13,988 bases of DNA from Actinomycetota bacterium (GCA_003648875.1 QMQC01000013.1:1-13988); one strand, 5' to 3'; shown: positions 1-7,772, counted from the stretch's first letter. The notes: a model not told the origin generated them from the letters alone. Made by a program: numbers and translations.

Positions 1-243
1 GAGATGAAGCATCGCATGCTCGAGAGAACATCCTCAGGTCCGGCACCGTGGACCATCATCCGCTCCAATAGCAAACCCAAGGCCCGCCTCAACGCCATGA
101 AGGTCATCCTCAACGCTGTGAACTACAACGACCGGAACCCTGACCTCGATTTCACCATCGACCCTGAGATCGTGTTCACAGGGAAGAGAGAGCTCAGTCG
201 CATGGACGAGGAGAGAGATCGGCTGGGCAGGCCGAGGCTCTAG
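1..243 (+). CDS. ppk2: Polyphosphate kinase 2 family protein, C-terminal part (5' truncated)
   Basis: The window opens inside this gene; about 80 codons remain before the TAG stop. The residues around 14-36 (APWTIIRSNSKPKARLNAMK) match the late PPK2 block in which a Trp and an Arg-Ser pair are followed by K-x-x-A-R-L-N. PPK2 enzymes are cytosolic P-loop kinases that move phosphate between polyphosphate and nucleotides. The Walker motifs and lid module lie upstream of the window, so the subclass and preferred direction cannot be judged. The tail after the conserved block is charged and ends in Arg-Pro-Arg-Leu. The next gene is convergent, so this is the 3' end of its transcription unit. The internal ATG at position 4 is not a credible start, because the family's catalytic core must lie upstream. 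Confidence 0.85.
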   Translation, partial: EMKHRMLERTSSGPAPWTIIRSNSKPKARLNAMKVILNAVNYNDRNPDLDFTIDPEIVFTGKRELSRMDEERDRLGRPRL

Positions 244-314
244 GGATCCTCCCGTCAACCAGGCACCACCCCTTTGCTGCCATTACGCCGGGAATAGGGA
301 AAGAATGGCGCTCT

Positions 315-1412
315 TCACCTGATGGCCTCGTGGAGACTCACAACCTCGTCAGCCAGACTCGTCATCGTGTCCACGTTCCCTTGCACCATGTCGTGCCATG
401 CCTGCCGGTTTTCCTCCGATGCAAGATCGGCGACGGGACGCCCGTCACGCGTTGTCGGCGCAGCAGCATGCAAGAACACGCGGGTACCCGATCCGCTCGG
501 CATCAAATAGTACGTGTACTTGACAACAGAATCGTCGACGAACTCAACCATCACGGTGGCGTAGTCAAACGGTCGCATGTCGAGAACCGTGAAGAGGGTG
601 ATTGCACCATCGCCATGCGCGCAGTGGAACTCAGTCCCCGGCCCGACACGGCCATCTTCTGTTCCCTTGAGTTCCATGTCGACGGCCGGCGCCAACCACT
701 CGATTCTCTTTCGGGGATCGATCACCTGGTCCCAGATGACCGCTGGGGGAGCTATCGACTGTCCGCGAGCGGTATCCCATGCCTCAGCGGGAGAGACCTT
801 GATCTCTGTTTGAAGCTGACGAAACCTCCAGACGTCACGAAGGGAAGAGACATACCCATCGACGGTCCCGATGTGTTCATACTCTTCGCTGTGAGGTGTC
901 CATGCCGCCACCATCGACGCCGCATCGAGTGCGTCGACACACGCCTTGGTGACCAGGAAGTAGTCATCGATTCCGGTCGTCTCGACGATGTGGTTCTTCA
1001 GGAGTCGGTGCACTGCTATCACATCTGGTCCGGAGAGTGTTGTCATGCCACCGACCGTGGACTTTGCGTACTCGCCGCAGTGCATGACGATCTTCAGACC
1101 GAGTGACTTGATATTCACACAAGCGTTGCATGTGCATGTCGTGTTCAACACCATGTTGTCAAGGGCTGCGGCGAAGGCACAGTAGAGGAGCTCAACCGAC
1201 TCCAATACCGTCTGTCCGACCAGGCCCTCGGCCATTTCGCCATACATGAATATGGCGTCGCCCTCGATGCCCGAAACGGTCAAAGGTGTCTGCATCGCCT
1301 CGATGATCGAGTTCAGAAGATCCCCGACAATGCCGTTGGCGTGGTCGAGTTCGCTATCCGTCAAGAACTGTGTGTATCCCGATATGTCAGCGATGACAAG
1401 ATGACCGCGCAT
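315..1412 (-). CDS. DUF2652 cyclase-fold protein with C-terminal SRPBCC domain
   Basis: A cytosolic two-domain protein of 365 residues from the preferred start. Residues 1-120 resemble the DUF2652 family, which is related to class III nucleotide cyclases. ADISGYTQF carries Asp9 and GIEGDAIF carries Asp52, in the places of the two metal-binding Asp of cyclases. A CTCNAC motif (Cys93, Cys95, Cys98) and a following His111 could bind metal or sense redox. Residues from about 215 to the end look like a SRPBCC/START-like ligand pocket (VSPAEAWD, then W-DQVIDPRKRIEWL, GPGTEFHC and GSGTRVFL). The Met at 1412 is preferred because family members begin a few residues before this motif and AAGGGAAGGGA precedes it. 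A GTG at 1472 and an ATG at 1454 are longer alternatives. The substrate is unknown and cyclase activity is not established. It lies downstream of the YCII gene on the same strand and may share its transcript. Confidence 0.8.
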   Translation of the reverse strand: MRGHLVIADISGYTQFLTDSELDHANGIVGDLLNSIIEAMQTPLTVSGIEGDAIFMYGEMAEGLVGQTVLESVELLYCAFAAALDNMVLNTTCTCNACVNIKSLGLKIVMHCGEYAKSTVGGMTTLSGPDVIAVHRLLKNHIVETTGIDDYFLVTKACVDALDAASMVAAWTPHSEEYEHIGTVDGYVSSLRDVWRFRQLQTEIKVSPAEAWDTARGQSIAPPAVIWDQVIDPRKRIEWLAPAVDMELKGTEDGRVGPGTEFHCAHGDGAITLFTVLDMRPFDYATVMVEFVDDSVVKYTYYLMPSGSGTRVFLHAAAPTTRDGRPVADLASEENRQAWHDMVQGNVDTMTSLADEVVSLHEAIR

Positions 1413-1519
1413 GTATCCCTTCCCTTGAGCGTCCCGTTCGTGCAGCGTAGCCATCAGCAGACGCGATAACACCAGGAATCTTCGGCGAGTGTGAGTCCTG
1501 AGCCGGGTCTAGGCGCACA

Positions 1520-1855
1520 CTATTCCTGGAAGGGCACAGGCATGAGCTCGAAGATGTCGATCGCAAAATTGCCGGCGCCTTCGCTGAGGAACGGGTGATC
1601 GGCGCTCAGCGCTCTTGCTGCAGCCAAGTCGCCAGCCTCGACGATCGAGTAGCCGGTCAAAGCAGCAGCGGTACCTGACGTTCCGTCATCGACAACGGAG
1701 ACTCCTTGGCCGAAGGGTGACCCGACATCGGTCAACGCGGTGCCGACATTCTCCATCCAGACAGCCCACTTGCCCATGACCGTCATGGCCTCTTCTTGGG
1801 TCATCTCGGACATGTCCGTGGCCTCGCCCTTGTATACGAGCATGAATTGAGACAT
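1520..1855 (-). CDS. YCII-related small protein
   Basis: A cytosolic protein of 111 residues with the dimeric ferredoxin-like YCII pattern. It opens with the strand SQFMLVYKG, has a helix rich in Glu and Met (MTQEEAMTVMGKW), a central glycine-rich segment (VGSPFGQGVSV), then GYSIVEAGDLAAARALSADHPF and the closing strand IDIFELMPV. Actinobacterial members often sit near ECF sigma factors, but none is seen here, and no enzymatic role is established. The second of two adjacent ATGs (1855) is chosen because the ribosome-binding sequence GGGAAGGAG lies about 6 nt before it. A longer in-frame opening to 1936 has no such signal. It is followed at about 100 bp by the DUF2652 gene in the same direction. 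Confidence 0.82.
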   Translation of the reverse strand: MSQFMLVYKGEATDMSEMTQEEAMTVMGKWAVWMENVGTALTDVGSPFGQGVSVVDDGTSGTAAALTGYSIVEAGDLAAARALSADHPFLSEGAGNFAIDIFELMPVPFQE

Positions 1856-2036
1856 CATGCGCTCCTTCCCAGCGACTTGTTGCGGTGACTCTACACCCGC
1901 CTTCGAACCCTCAGAACGCGCGAGACGCTGGTTCAACGATCGGCATCCGATGCTTCAGAACATGCATCAAGGCGGCTCTTCGGATCTACTGCCACGTTAG
2001 GCACGGCATCTCGTGCACCTACATCCACCGGATGTG

Positions 2037-2696
2037 TTATCCACCAAATACGTGGGTTGTCCAGCTCTGGCCGTCGGCATCGATCCACACGCCGACACCA
2101 ACATGGGAGAACGATTCGCTCACCATATTCCGGCGATGCGCGGAACTGGCACTCAAAGCTTCGAACATCGATAAGACCGAGTGGCCGAACGCAACGTTCT
2201 CACCAACAGTGTTCCACGGATCGAGCAGTGACCCGATATTGGAGTGAGAAAGGATGTCGGTCTCAGCCATGTGCCTCGCCCAGTTTCTGGCAAAGATCTT
2301 GAGCGATGGGTCCGATAGCAACGACGTGGAACGCGTTCCGTTGATGAGCGAAAGGAACTGAGACTCGTGAGCGGCGTTGAATGAACCAGACGGCGCCAGG
2401 GTGGTGGTCGTCGCGACACTCGTAGTGGTTGGCAAGACATGTGTGGTGGTCGTGGTCGCATTGGGAACCTGTGTGGTGGTCGTCGTGACACTCGTAGTGC
2501 TTGGCGAGACATGTGTGGTCGTCGTGGGTGCGGGTTGAGTCGTCGTGGAGGAGGCAACCAGCGCAGCGACAGAGAGGCCGTCTGCATCGCCGCCTGAGCC
2601 ATGTTGGCCGAGCGTAGAGCCCGCTCCGGTGCCAAGGACGGCAACAGCCACAAGGCCAACGAGCACGAGCCGTATACGTATACGGGTGATCAGCAT
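2037..2696 (-). CDS. Secreted CAP/SCP-domain protein with Thr-rich linker
   Basis: A predicted exported protein of 219 residues. An N-terminal signal or anchor (Arg-rich start, hydrophobic residues about 10-29) is followed by a low-complexity Thr/Ser/Pro/Val linker at about 49-102, and then a short CAP domain at 106-219. CAP motifs visible are SLINGTR, the His151 in ILSHSN, GENVAF with Glu166, and SSAHRRNM with His187, followed by the VGVGVW strand. These are the usual pocket residues of the superfamily. CAP proteins are extracellular, and in bacteria their function is mostly unknown. The linker probably spans the cell wall and is a likely glycosylation target. GAGGGAG lies upstream of the ATG at a usable distance. 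The gene is 204 bp downstream of the ABC-F stop and may have its own promoter. Confidence 0.85.
   Translation of the reverse strand: MLITRIRIRLVLVGLVAVAVLGTGAGSTLGQHGSGGDADGLSVAALVASSTTTQPAPTTTTHVSPSTTSVTTTTTQVPNATTTTTHVLPTTTSVATTTTLAPSGSFNAAHESQFLSLINGTRSTSLLSDPSLKIFARNWARHMAETDILSHSNIGSLLDPWNTVGENVAFGHSVLSMFEALSASSAHRRNMVSESFSHVGVGVWIDADGQSWTTHVFGG
2401..2527. repeat. 72-nt-spaced direct repeat encoding the Thr-rich linker
   Basis: Two 55-nt copies, 2401-2455 and 2473-2527, are identical at 51 positions by hand comparison and lie 72 nt (24 codons) apart, so the repeat is in frame. Each encodes a His-Val, a Pro, Ser/Thr and Val run of the CAP protein linker. The arrangement suggests linker growth by duplication and could vary in copy number between strains. 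Confidence 0.85.
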
Positions 2697-2857
2697 GGGT
2701 TCTCCCTCTCAAGCGCGTGTCTTGAGGTGTTGGGCGATCGCTGTCACTGAATCCCACACGACGCGATCCTTGGAACGATAACAACGAGGATCTGTATCGA
2801 CTGCAGCGCCGTTGCGATCGATCCGATAGCTATTCAGATCTGGGCAAGAATGTCAGA

Positions 2858-2871
2858 ATGTTACATAACAT
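2858..2871. promoter_or_regulatory. 14-bp inverted repeat between the ABC-F and CAP genes
   Basis: ATGTTA and TAACAT flank a 2-nt centre, in an AT-rich patch of the 204-bp gap (2697-2900) between the ABC-F stop and the CAP start. It could be a repressor or activator operator. It is too short, and lacks a T-run, to be a convincing terminator. Otherwise the gap holds no gene that I can see. Confidence 0.3.
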
Positions 2872-2900
2872 GGATTATGGGCGTTTTATGTCCCAATGGC

Positions 2901-4577
2901 TCAGACGCTGAGGATCTGCATCTTCGGATCATCGAGAAGAGAGAAAGCCCTGTGGCTGGCAACCCAGAGGGCGTGCTCCCTATCCGGAGCCTCAGCGACG
3001 ACGCCGTGTCTGTCGAATATGATGAATCTGTCGAACACGCGCGTGAACGTCGCATCGTGCGTGATGGCAAGCTGTGTGGCTTCAAGTTCCAACAGGGCTT
3101 CCTCGATGATCAGAATCGACTCCAGATCGAGGTTGTCCGTCGGCTCATCCAACAGGAGAACGTTCGGGTCCTCCGTTTCGAGTATCAGCAGCTGCACTCG
3201 TGCCTTCTGGCCGCCGGACAGTTCACCCAGCCTGTGCTTGTGATGATCAGCCAGGCCATATCGTCCCAGCGCCGAAAGGGTCTCCTGATCGTTGCGAAAG
3301 TTCGGCCGTGCAACGTCGAACACGGCTGCGGTCGGGTCGGCGATCTCGTTGTTCTGGGAGAAATAGCCAATCTTGGCCGTCGGTCCGTATCTGATGGTTT
3401 CGCCCATTGCCGGATCGGCAGCAACGAGTCTCTTGAGAAAGGTCGTCTTCCCGACTCCGTTCTCCCCGAGGAGCGCAACGCGATCTTCGTTGTAGATGGT
3501 CACACTGAACGGAGCAACAAGATCTTCCACCTCGAAACCCGTGAGACGAACAGCCTCTTTACCTGTGCGCGATCCCCTGAAGCGAGTTGTTATCTCTCGT
3601 TCAGGAGGTGGGAGCTGAGGAGGGCCTGCGACCTTGAACCGCTCCCACCTGCTCTGTGCCGCGTCGGCGCGGCTTGCCATGGCTGTACTCACACCAGCAC
3701 GTTGCTTCAGCAACTTGTAGTAGCGATAGAGACGCCGCTCCTCTGCCTTCCAAGCGTCAAGATCTTTCGCAAGCTTCTCGATCCGCTTCCGCCGCTCAGC
3801 GGGGAACGTCGCATACGTCCCCCCGTGCGTCCACACATCGTTGTGTTCGAGCGCGACCATGCGGTCAACGGCCTGAGTCAGAAGCTTCCGGTCGTGAGAC
3901 ACCAATAGGATCGTCTTGGAGGTGTTTCGCAGCTCGTTTCCGAGCCAGGCTTTCGAGAAGAGATCAAGGAAGTTGTCAGGCTCATCCAGGATCAACGTCT
4001 GAACGTTCGACAGCAGGTACGCCCTGAGGATGAGCGATTTCCGCTCTCCTCCGGATAGTTCGGAGATCTTCCGGTCTGATGCCTCGGTCAACCCTTGCCG
4101 TAGCACCGCTCGCGTGACCTGGTCCCAGCGCCCCTCTGCCTCGTAACCGCCGAGAGATTGCCAGAGCTCGAGCTCGTTGGCAAGGTCCAATCCGTCGCTC
4201 TCCCCCGCCAAGGCGTACAGCTCTTGAAGTCGGTCGTGGACCAGGCGCAGCGTCAACGGCAGCGAGAGCGAGAGCGCGTTGATCACCGTTGCAGATCTGA
4301 GGTCATCGAAACCCGGATTCTGCCTCATGTATGCGATCTCTGTGTCCGACCGCACATGGCCTTCCGCGAGAAGCTTGTGTCCGGCAATGAGCTCGAGCAT
4401 CGTCGTCTTGCCGACACCATTCGGACCGACAAGTGCCGTGATCGATCCCGTGGGCACTTTGAATGAGACATTCTCGATCACAGCAGTTCCGTCTGGATAC
4501 GAGAACGATGCGGATTGCACTTCGATAGCCACTGGGGTTCCAGTCAAGGTCGCTTGGCTGTGCACGATACGCCGCAC
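2901..4577 (-). CDS. ABC-F family ATPase (two ABC domains, no membrane segment)
   Basis: A soluble tandem ABC protein of 558 residues from the longest start. Domain 1 has Walker A GPNGVGKTT (51-59), signature ELSGGERKS (173-181), Walker B LILDEPDNFLD and the switch His in VSHD. A charged linker from about 260 to 325, containing KLLKQRAGVSTAM, joins it to domain 2. Domain 2 has Walker A GENGVGKTT (371-379), signature LSGGQKARV (453-461), Walker B VLLLDEPTDNLD and AITHD. This is the ABC-F layout: such proteins bind the ribosomal E site and act in translation or give antibiotic protection. There is no transmembrane domain, and none is encoded alongside, which argues against a transporter. Catalytic residues look intact. 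The start is uncertain: a GTG at 4577 or one at 4532 just before AIEVQSASF, neither with a strong ribosome-binding site. The subfamily cannot be decided by eye. Confidence 0.88.
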   Translation of the reverse strand: MRRIVHSQATLTGTPVAIEVQSASFSYPDGTAVIENVSFKVPTGSITALVGPNGVGKTTMLELIAGHKLLAEGHVRSDTEIAYMRQNPGFDDLRSATVINALSLSLPLTLRLVHDRLQELYALAGESDGLDLANELELWQSLGGYEAEGRWDQVTRAVLRQGLTEASDRKISELSGGERKSLILRAYLLSNVQTLILDEPDNFLDLFSKAWLGNELRNTSKTILLVSHDRKLLTQAVDRMVALEHNDVWTHGGTYATFPAERRKRIEKLAKDLDAWKAEERRLYRYYKLLKQRAGVSTAMASRADAAQSRWERFKVAGPPQLPPPEREITTRFRGSRTGKEAVRLTGFEVEDLVAPFSVTIYNEDRVALLGENGVGKTTFLKRLVAADPAMGETIRYGPTAKIGYFSQNNEIADPTAAVFDVARPNFRNDQETLSALGRYGLADHHKHRLGELSGGQKARVQLLILETEDPNVLLLDEPTDNLDLESILIIEEALLELEATQLAITHDATFTRVFDRFIIFDRHGVVAEAPDREHALWVASHRAFSLLDDPKMQILSV

Positions 4578-4621
4578 GCGGACCGAAACAGCTACTCCCC
4601 TCCCCCGGTGCGCGGCACCTC

Positions 4622-5938
4622 CTAGTGTGCTGCGCGCTGTTCACGCTCGAACATGTGGGCGTTGTGCACGAATCCCTCGACGCTGAAGGGCTTGGTGGCC
4701 TCGGCATGGCGGGGTGGGAAGACCAGCGCCGAGGCAGCTGCGCCGACGAGGCAGGCCCCTGAAACGATCGCAAACGCAAGCGGGAAGTTCCCCATGTCCC
4801 CGAGAACCCCTCCCAGAATCGGGAACACGATGCCTCCTGCGCCGTAGGACAGGAAGACCCAGGGGTAGTTCTGACCGACACTCCCGTCTCCGAACTCGTC
4901 TGCGGTGAACGAAGGGAAGAGGGCGAAGTTACCACCGAAGTTGAAACCGATGAGTGCTGCGGCGAGGTAGAGCGTGTACTCGTTCGAGGCCATCGGGATG
5001 AATGCGGCAAGAAAGACACCCTGGGTGGCTGCCATTGCGACGACCGATCGCTTGCGACCGAGAGCGTCACTGAGGGTTCCCCATACGATGCGACCGATGC
5101 CGTTCGCAAGACTGAAGAAGACCGCCATAGCAGTGCCAGCGATGGCACTTGCTTCGACAGAATCGACTCCGGACGCTGTGAGAGCTTCAACCGGATACAG
5201 CTTCATGAGTCCGATCGCCATGAGGCCGGCCCCTGCGCTCACGGCAAACGTGATCGAGATGAGATGGAATTGGGGCGTCCTCATCATTTCGCGTGCGGTG
5301 AAGTTCTCACCGCCGCGTCCCGCAGCCTCCTCTGGTACGAAGCCTGCGGGTAGCCAGCCTTTTGGCGGCAGGCGCATCCACAACGATCCAGTGAGGATCA
5401 GCACGGCAAACGCTATGCCGTAGGCCAGGAAGGTCGAGCCGAGTCCGATCGACTCGATCAGGTCTCCCCAGGATCCGGCAATCTTGATCCACCCGAGCGC
5501 TCCAAACCCAAAACCCGCAACGGCGAGACCGGTGATCATCCCCTTACGATCGGGGAACCACCGCATGCCAACCGCGATAGGCACGACGTACGCCAGTCCG
5601 ATGCCTGCACCGCCGACGAGTCCAATACCGACCAACACGATCCAGAAGTTCGTTCCTCCCCCGATCGATCCGATCGCGTATCCGAGACCGAGGGTGAGCC
5701 CGCCCGCAATGGCGAGGCGCTGCGGTCCGAGCCGACCAAGACTCCGACCTGCGAACACCATGACAACGGCGAATGTGGCCAGGCCTGTGGCAAAGACGAT
5801 CTGTGTCTCTGTCTTGGACCAGCCTGCGTCCCTCAGCGCCGGGGTGAAGACGGACCAGGCGTATATTGCACCGAGGGAGAGCTGAATCAGGATCGCTCCG
5901 AGGACGACGAATCCTCGCCGACTCACACGTTCTTCCAT
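4622..5938 (-). CDS. OFA-family MFS transporter (oxalate/formate antiporter-like)
   Basis: An inner-membrane carrier of 438 residues with about 12 hydrophobic helices. The N-terminus (VLGAILIQLSLGAIYAWSVF) is the characteristic first helix of the OFA (oxalate:formate antiporter) group. The inter-domain motif DRKGMITGLAVAGFGFGA and the second-half ISITFAVSAGAGLMAIG also fit. Known members move small carboxylates such as oxalate/formate, pyruvate or lactate; the substrate here cannot be told. The start MEERVSRR at 5938 is chosen over an ATG at 5965, because AAGGAGG sits 9 nt before it and the hydrophobic region begins soon after. The next gene downstream, the ABC-F gene, is about 45 bp away on the same strand. 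No metabolic gene adjoins it. Confidence 0.85.
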   Translation of the reverse strand: MEERVSRRGFVVLGAILIQLSLGAIYAWSVFTPALRDAGWSKTETQIVFATGLATFAVVMVFAGRSLGRLGPQRLAIAGGLTLGLGYAIGSIGGGTNFWIVLVGIGLVGGAGIGLAYVVPIAVGMRWFPDRKGMITGLAVAGFGFGALGWIKIAGSWGDLIESIGLGSTFLAYGIAFAVLILTGSLWMRLPPKGWLPAGFVPEEAAGRGGENFTAREMMRTPQFHLISITFAVSAGAGLMAIGLMKLYPVEALTASGVDSVEASAIAGTAMAVFFSLANGIGRIVWGTLSDALGRKRSVVAMAATQGVFLAAFIPMASNEYTLYLAAALIGFNFGGNFALFPSFTADEFGDGSVGQNYPWVFLSYGAGGIVFPILGGVLGDMGNFPLAFAIVSGACLVGAAASALVFPPRHAEATKPFSVEGFVHNAHMFEREQRAAH

Positions 5939-5947
5939 TGCCACGGA

Positions 5948-5954
5948 CCTCCTT
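5948..5954 (-). promoter_or_regulatory. Strong ribosome-binding site of the MFS gene
   Basis: AAGGAGG on the minus strand lies 9 nt before the ATG at 5938 and fixes that start over the upstream ATG at 5965. Confidence 0.75.
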
Positions 5955-5966
5955 GGTTTCATCACC

Positions 5967-5972
5967 AGTATA
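5967..5972 (-). promoter_or_regulatory. Possible -10 box of the MFS gene
   Basis: TATACT on the minus strand would give a short leader that just includes the AAGGAGG site. No good -35 hexamer is visible at 16-18 nt, so this is only a candidate. Confidence 0.4.
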
Positions 5973-6062
5973 TCCGTAGTTGCTGACTTAGGGTCTCCTT
6001 AATACGCTCTACCTGCTCAAGGAAATGGAGAGTCTTCGAATCTCGGCAAGCACGGTGAACGC

Positions 6063-6080
6063 CTCCCACAAACCTGGGAG
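6063..6080 (-). terminator. Hairpin after the DUF3179 lipoprotein gene
   Basis: CTCCCA and TGGGAG form a perfect 6-bp stem with a 6-nt loop, starting about 15 nt past the DUF3179 stop. No T-run follows, so it may act as a weak or factor-assisted terminator, or only as an mRNA 3'-end structure. Confidence 0.4.
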
Positions 6081-6094
6081 ATGCTCAGCTCACG

Positions 6095-7309
6095 TCAGCC
6101 GGATTGAAGGGAGGTGTCCGGCTGGTATGTGCTCCAGGCGAACCAGAACGTGTCAAGATGCGCGATCTGCGTGAGCCGCTCACCCGCCAACGCACCCTCA
6201 ACAGCTTCGCCATTGAGCAGCCAGACCGAGCCGGTCTCGACGTCGACAAATCGACCATCTTCGTGGATGATTGTGAGATCGCGACCAGCGATTGTCGGCA
6301 CGAATACGGCAACGGACCCGACATCCTTCCCTCCGGCAATCTCCCCGGTATCGAGAGCTGATGACTGCCCTGAGACCCAGAAGATCACAAGATTGGCACC
6401 ACCTACCGTGACTGCGGTTGCCTGACCAGATCCTCCGCTGACAACTTCGAGTGCAATGGCGGCTGCACTGCCTTCGTGCTCGATCCCGACGATTCGCTGC
6501 ATCGCAGAAGCTCGATCGTCCAGCGCTCCACGGAAGAGGAAGGGAGTGTTGTCTGGGTCGTCATACCCTGTATATGGATTGCGTCCGTAGTCCCTGATGA
6601 ACCCTGTCTGGGTCCAATCGAGTACTTTTCCGGTCGGATATGTTGCCCTGAACTGGTCCCAGGCCATAAGTGGTGATGGAAACTCCTCGAGCTCCGCTCC
6701 GGTGAGTACGCCGATGACTGCCTGTCCGTTGTAGTGCGTCCACAAGGTCTCGGTCGCGCGGTCATACATGACGAGCGCAGATCCGAAAAGGCGACCAGAT
6801 GTTCCGAACGTCGTCTCAACGCCGTTGACCCTTCGGTCATACGTCGCAGCCGAGTTGCACAAAGGGCAGTAGGTGACGGACACCGGCACGCCGCCGACCG
6901 TGTCATTCACGATCTCATGCCAGACCATCGCACGAATCGGATATGCGCGGGCATCGCCGTTGATCTCGAGAGCGACCACCGGCTCATTGCCTGGTAGGAG
7001 CTCGAGATTGTCAGAAACGTCGAGAAAGGCCGGATCGTCGATCGATGGGATGCCGTCGGGCGGTGGTCCACCCGAGAGCACCTGGCCGGGATCGATGAGA
7101 GGTTCAGGAAACTCTTCAGCAAACATCGAATCGAGTGCGCTTGGACCTTCCGGGAGTTCACCAACTGCAGGCTGGTCGCTGACCTCGTTCCCACCCGAGG
7201 TCGTGGTGTGCTGCTCACTCGTCGTCGGCTCGCCTGGCGTGGTACCACCACCACAGGCAGCCAGGACCAGAGCCCCCGCTGCAAGCATCACCTTGAGTGG
7301 TGTCGACAT
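6095..7309 (-). CDS. DUF3179 lipoprotein (Cys form, CPLC motif)
   Basis: A predicted lipoprotein of 404 residues. The signal peptide ends in the lipobox LVLAAC with Cys19 as the lipid anchor. A Gly/Thr/Ser/Glu spacer follows, and the DUF3179 domain covers about 80-395. Its core reads EINGDARAYPIRAM, then HEIVNDTVGG and VTYCPLCNSA with Cys148 and Cys151. Later come FGTSGRLFGSALVMYDR and ETLWTHYNGQAVIG. The molecular function of DUF3179 is not established. The CxxC pair in an exported protein suggests redox or metal chemistry outside the membrane. The ATG at 7309 is chosen because it begins the signal peptide and AAAGGAA lies 4 nt before it. An open frame to 7417 lies in regulatory DNA. It is paralogous to the gene at 9400-10416, where the first Cys codon is TGA. 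Confidence 0.9.
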   Translation of the reverse strand: MSTPLKVMLAAGALVLAACGGGTTPGEPTTSEQHTTTSGGNEVSDQPAVGELPEGPSALDSMFAEEFPEPLIDPGQVLSGGPPPDGIPSIDDPAFLDVSDNLELLPGNEPVVALEINGDARAYPIRAMVWHEIVNDTVGGVPVSVTYCPLCNSAATYDRRVNGVETTFGTSGRLFGSALVMYDRATETLWTHYNGQAVIGVLTGAELEEFPSPLMAWDQFRATYPTGKVLDWTQTGFIRDYGRNPYTGYDDPDNTPFLFRGALDDRASAMQRIVGIEHEGSAAAIALEVVSGGSGQATAVTVGGANLVIFWVSGQSSALDTGEIAGGKDVGSVAVFVPTIAGRDLTIIHEDGRFVDVETGSVWLLNGEAVEGALAGERLTQIAHLDTFWFAWSTYQPDTSLQSG

Positions 7310-7311
7310 CG

Positions 7312-7368
7312 TGTTCCTTTCAGCCGGAACAACGCAACAGAGATTTGGCTTGTTCCGTTCTGCCGGAA
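7312..7368 (-). promoter_or_regulatory. Paired 18-nt direct repeat and 8-bp inverted repeat over the DUF3179 leader
   Basis: Read on the plus strand, 7312-7329 and 7351-7368 are copies matching at 16 of 18 positions, 39 nt apart. The start-proximal copy contains the ribosome-binding site. An inverted repeat, CGGAACAA at 7325-7332 and TTGTTCCG at 7350-7357, links them with a 17-nt spacer. The 106-bp divergent region could hold regulator sites, or an mRNA hairpin controlling access to the start. Confidence 0.5.
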
Positions 7369-7415
7369 ATCCGACAGTCGTCCGTGCTCCATCAATGCGA
7401 ACTCGTTTCAGCACC

Positions 7416-7772
7416 ATGACAACAACAACACATCAACGCGTCCCAGACATCTCGATACTCACCTGGACGGTCGGAATCGCCTCTGTTTGGCTCATCGCCG
7501 CAGTCATCCGCACCGACACCACAATGCATCTCGGTCCGCTGCTGCTTCCCCTCGTTCCTGCCGTGCTTGGCAGGGATACGGACCATCCCCTCATGCTCAC
7601 GCTTGTCGGTGTGGCCACCGGGGCGGCTGTGATCACCATCCTCTATCTGACCGGCAATCTCAATGGACCAGCGCTCTCGCCATTCTCCGGTGCGCTCACC
7701 GAGAGCGTGGCTCTGCTCACAGCGGGCGGTATTGCCGGTCTCGGCATCACGGCTCTAAGGCGCAGCCACTAG
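7416..7772 (+). CDS. Small four-helix membrane protein, unknown function
   Basis: A 118-residue hydrophobic protein that I do not recognise. After a short polar Thr-rich N-terminus come likely membrane segments at about 12-32, 38-52, 58-79 and 96-113, separated by short loops (RTDTTMH, GRDTDH and NLNGPALSPFSGALTE), and it ends RRSH. Such small proteins can be subunits or accessory factors of membrane complexes, but nothing in the sequence identifies a partner. The ATG at 7416 is preferred, with ATG 7395 as an alternative; neither has a clear ribosome-binding site. It is divergent from the DUF3179 lipoprotein gene and could share its control region. Its last 18 bp overlap the end of the convergent Crp-family gene. 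The hydrophobic periodicity and codon usage look genuine rather than antisense noise. Confidence 0.65.
   Translation: MTTTTHQRVPDISILTWTVGIASVWLIAAVIRTDTTMHLGPLLLPLVPAVLGRDTDHPLMLTLVGVATGAAVITILYLTGNLNGPALSPFSGALTESVALLTAGGIAGLGITALRRSH

Noticed and set aside
279..309. GCCATT/AATGGC inverted repeat between PPK2 and DUF2652.
   Set aside because: The 6-bp stem has a loop of about 19 nt and no T-run, so it is too weak to call as a terminator.
330..1106. Plus-strand open frame of 258 codons.
   Set aside because: It is the antisense shadow of the DUF2652/SRPBCC gene and shows no recognisable motif.
1856..2036. 181-bp gap between the CAP and YCII genes as a small gene or RNA.
   Set aside because: No frame with a ribosome-binding site and no strong fold was seen. 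A TAGAGT box on the minus strand is a possible promoter element, but no -35 supports it.
2850..3908. Long plus-strand open frame of 352 codons.
   Set aside because: It lies antisense to the ABC-F gene, whose Walker and signature motifs are all intact; the plus-strand translation shows no domain.
4303..5190. Minus-strand frame of 295 codons, Ser- and Arg-rich.
   Set aside because: It is out of frame with both the MFS and ABC-F genes and spans their junction; composition is typical of a shifted frame.
6873..7415. Upstream extension of the small membrane protein.
   Set aside because: It runs antisense through the DUF3179 lipoprotein gene; the hydrophobic protein begins at 7416.
7310..7417. N-terminal extension of the DUF3179 lipoprotein with a repeated PAERN sequence.
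   Set aside because: The repeat is explained by the DNA direct repeat with a 39-nt period. A signal peptide and ribosome-binding site start the protein at 7309.
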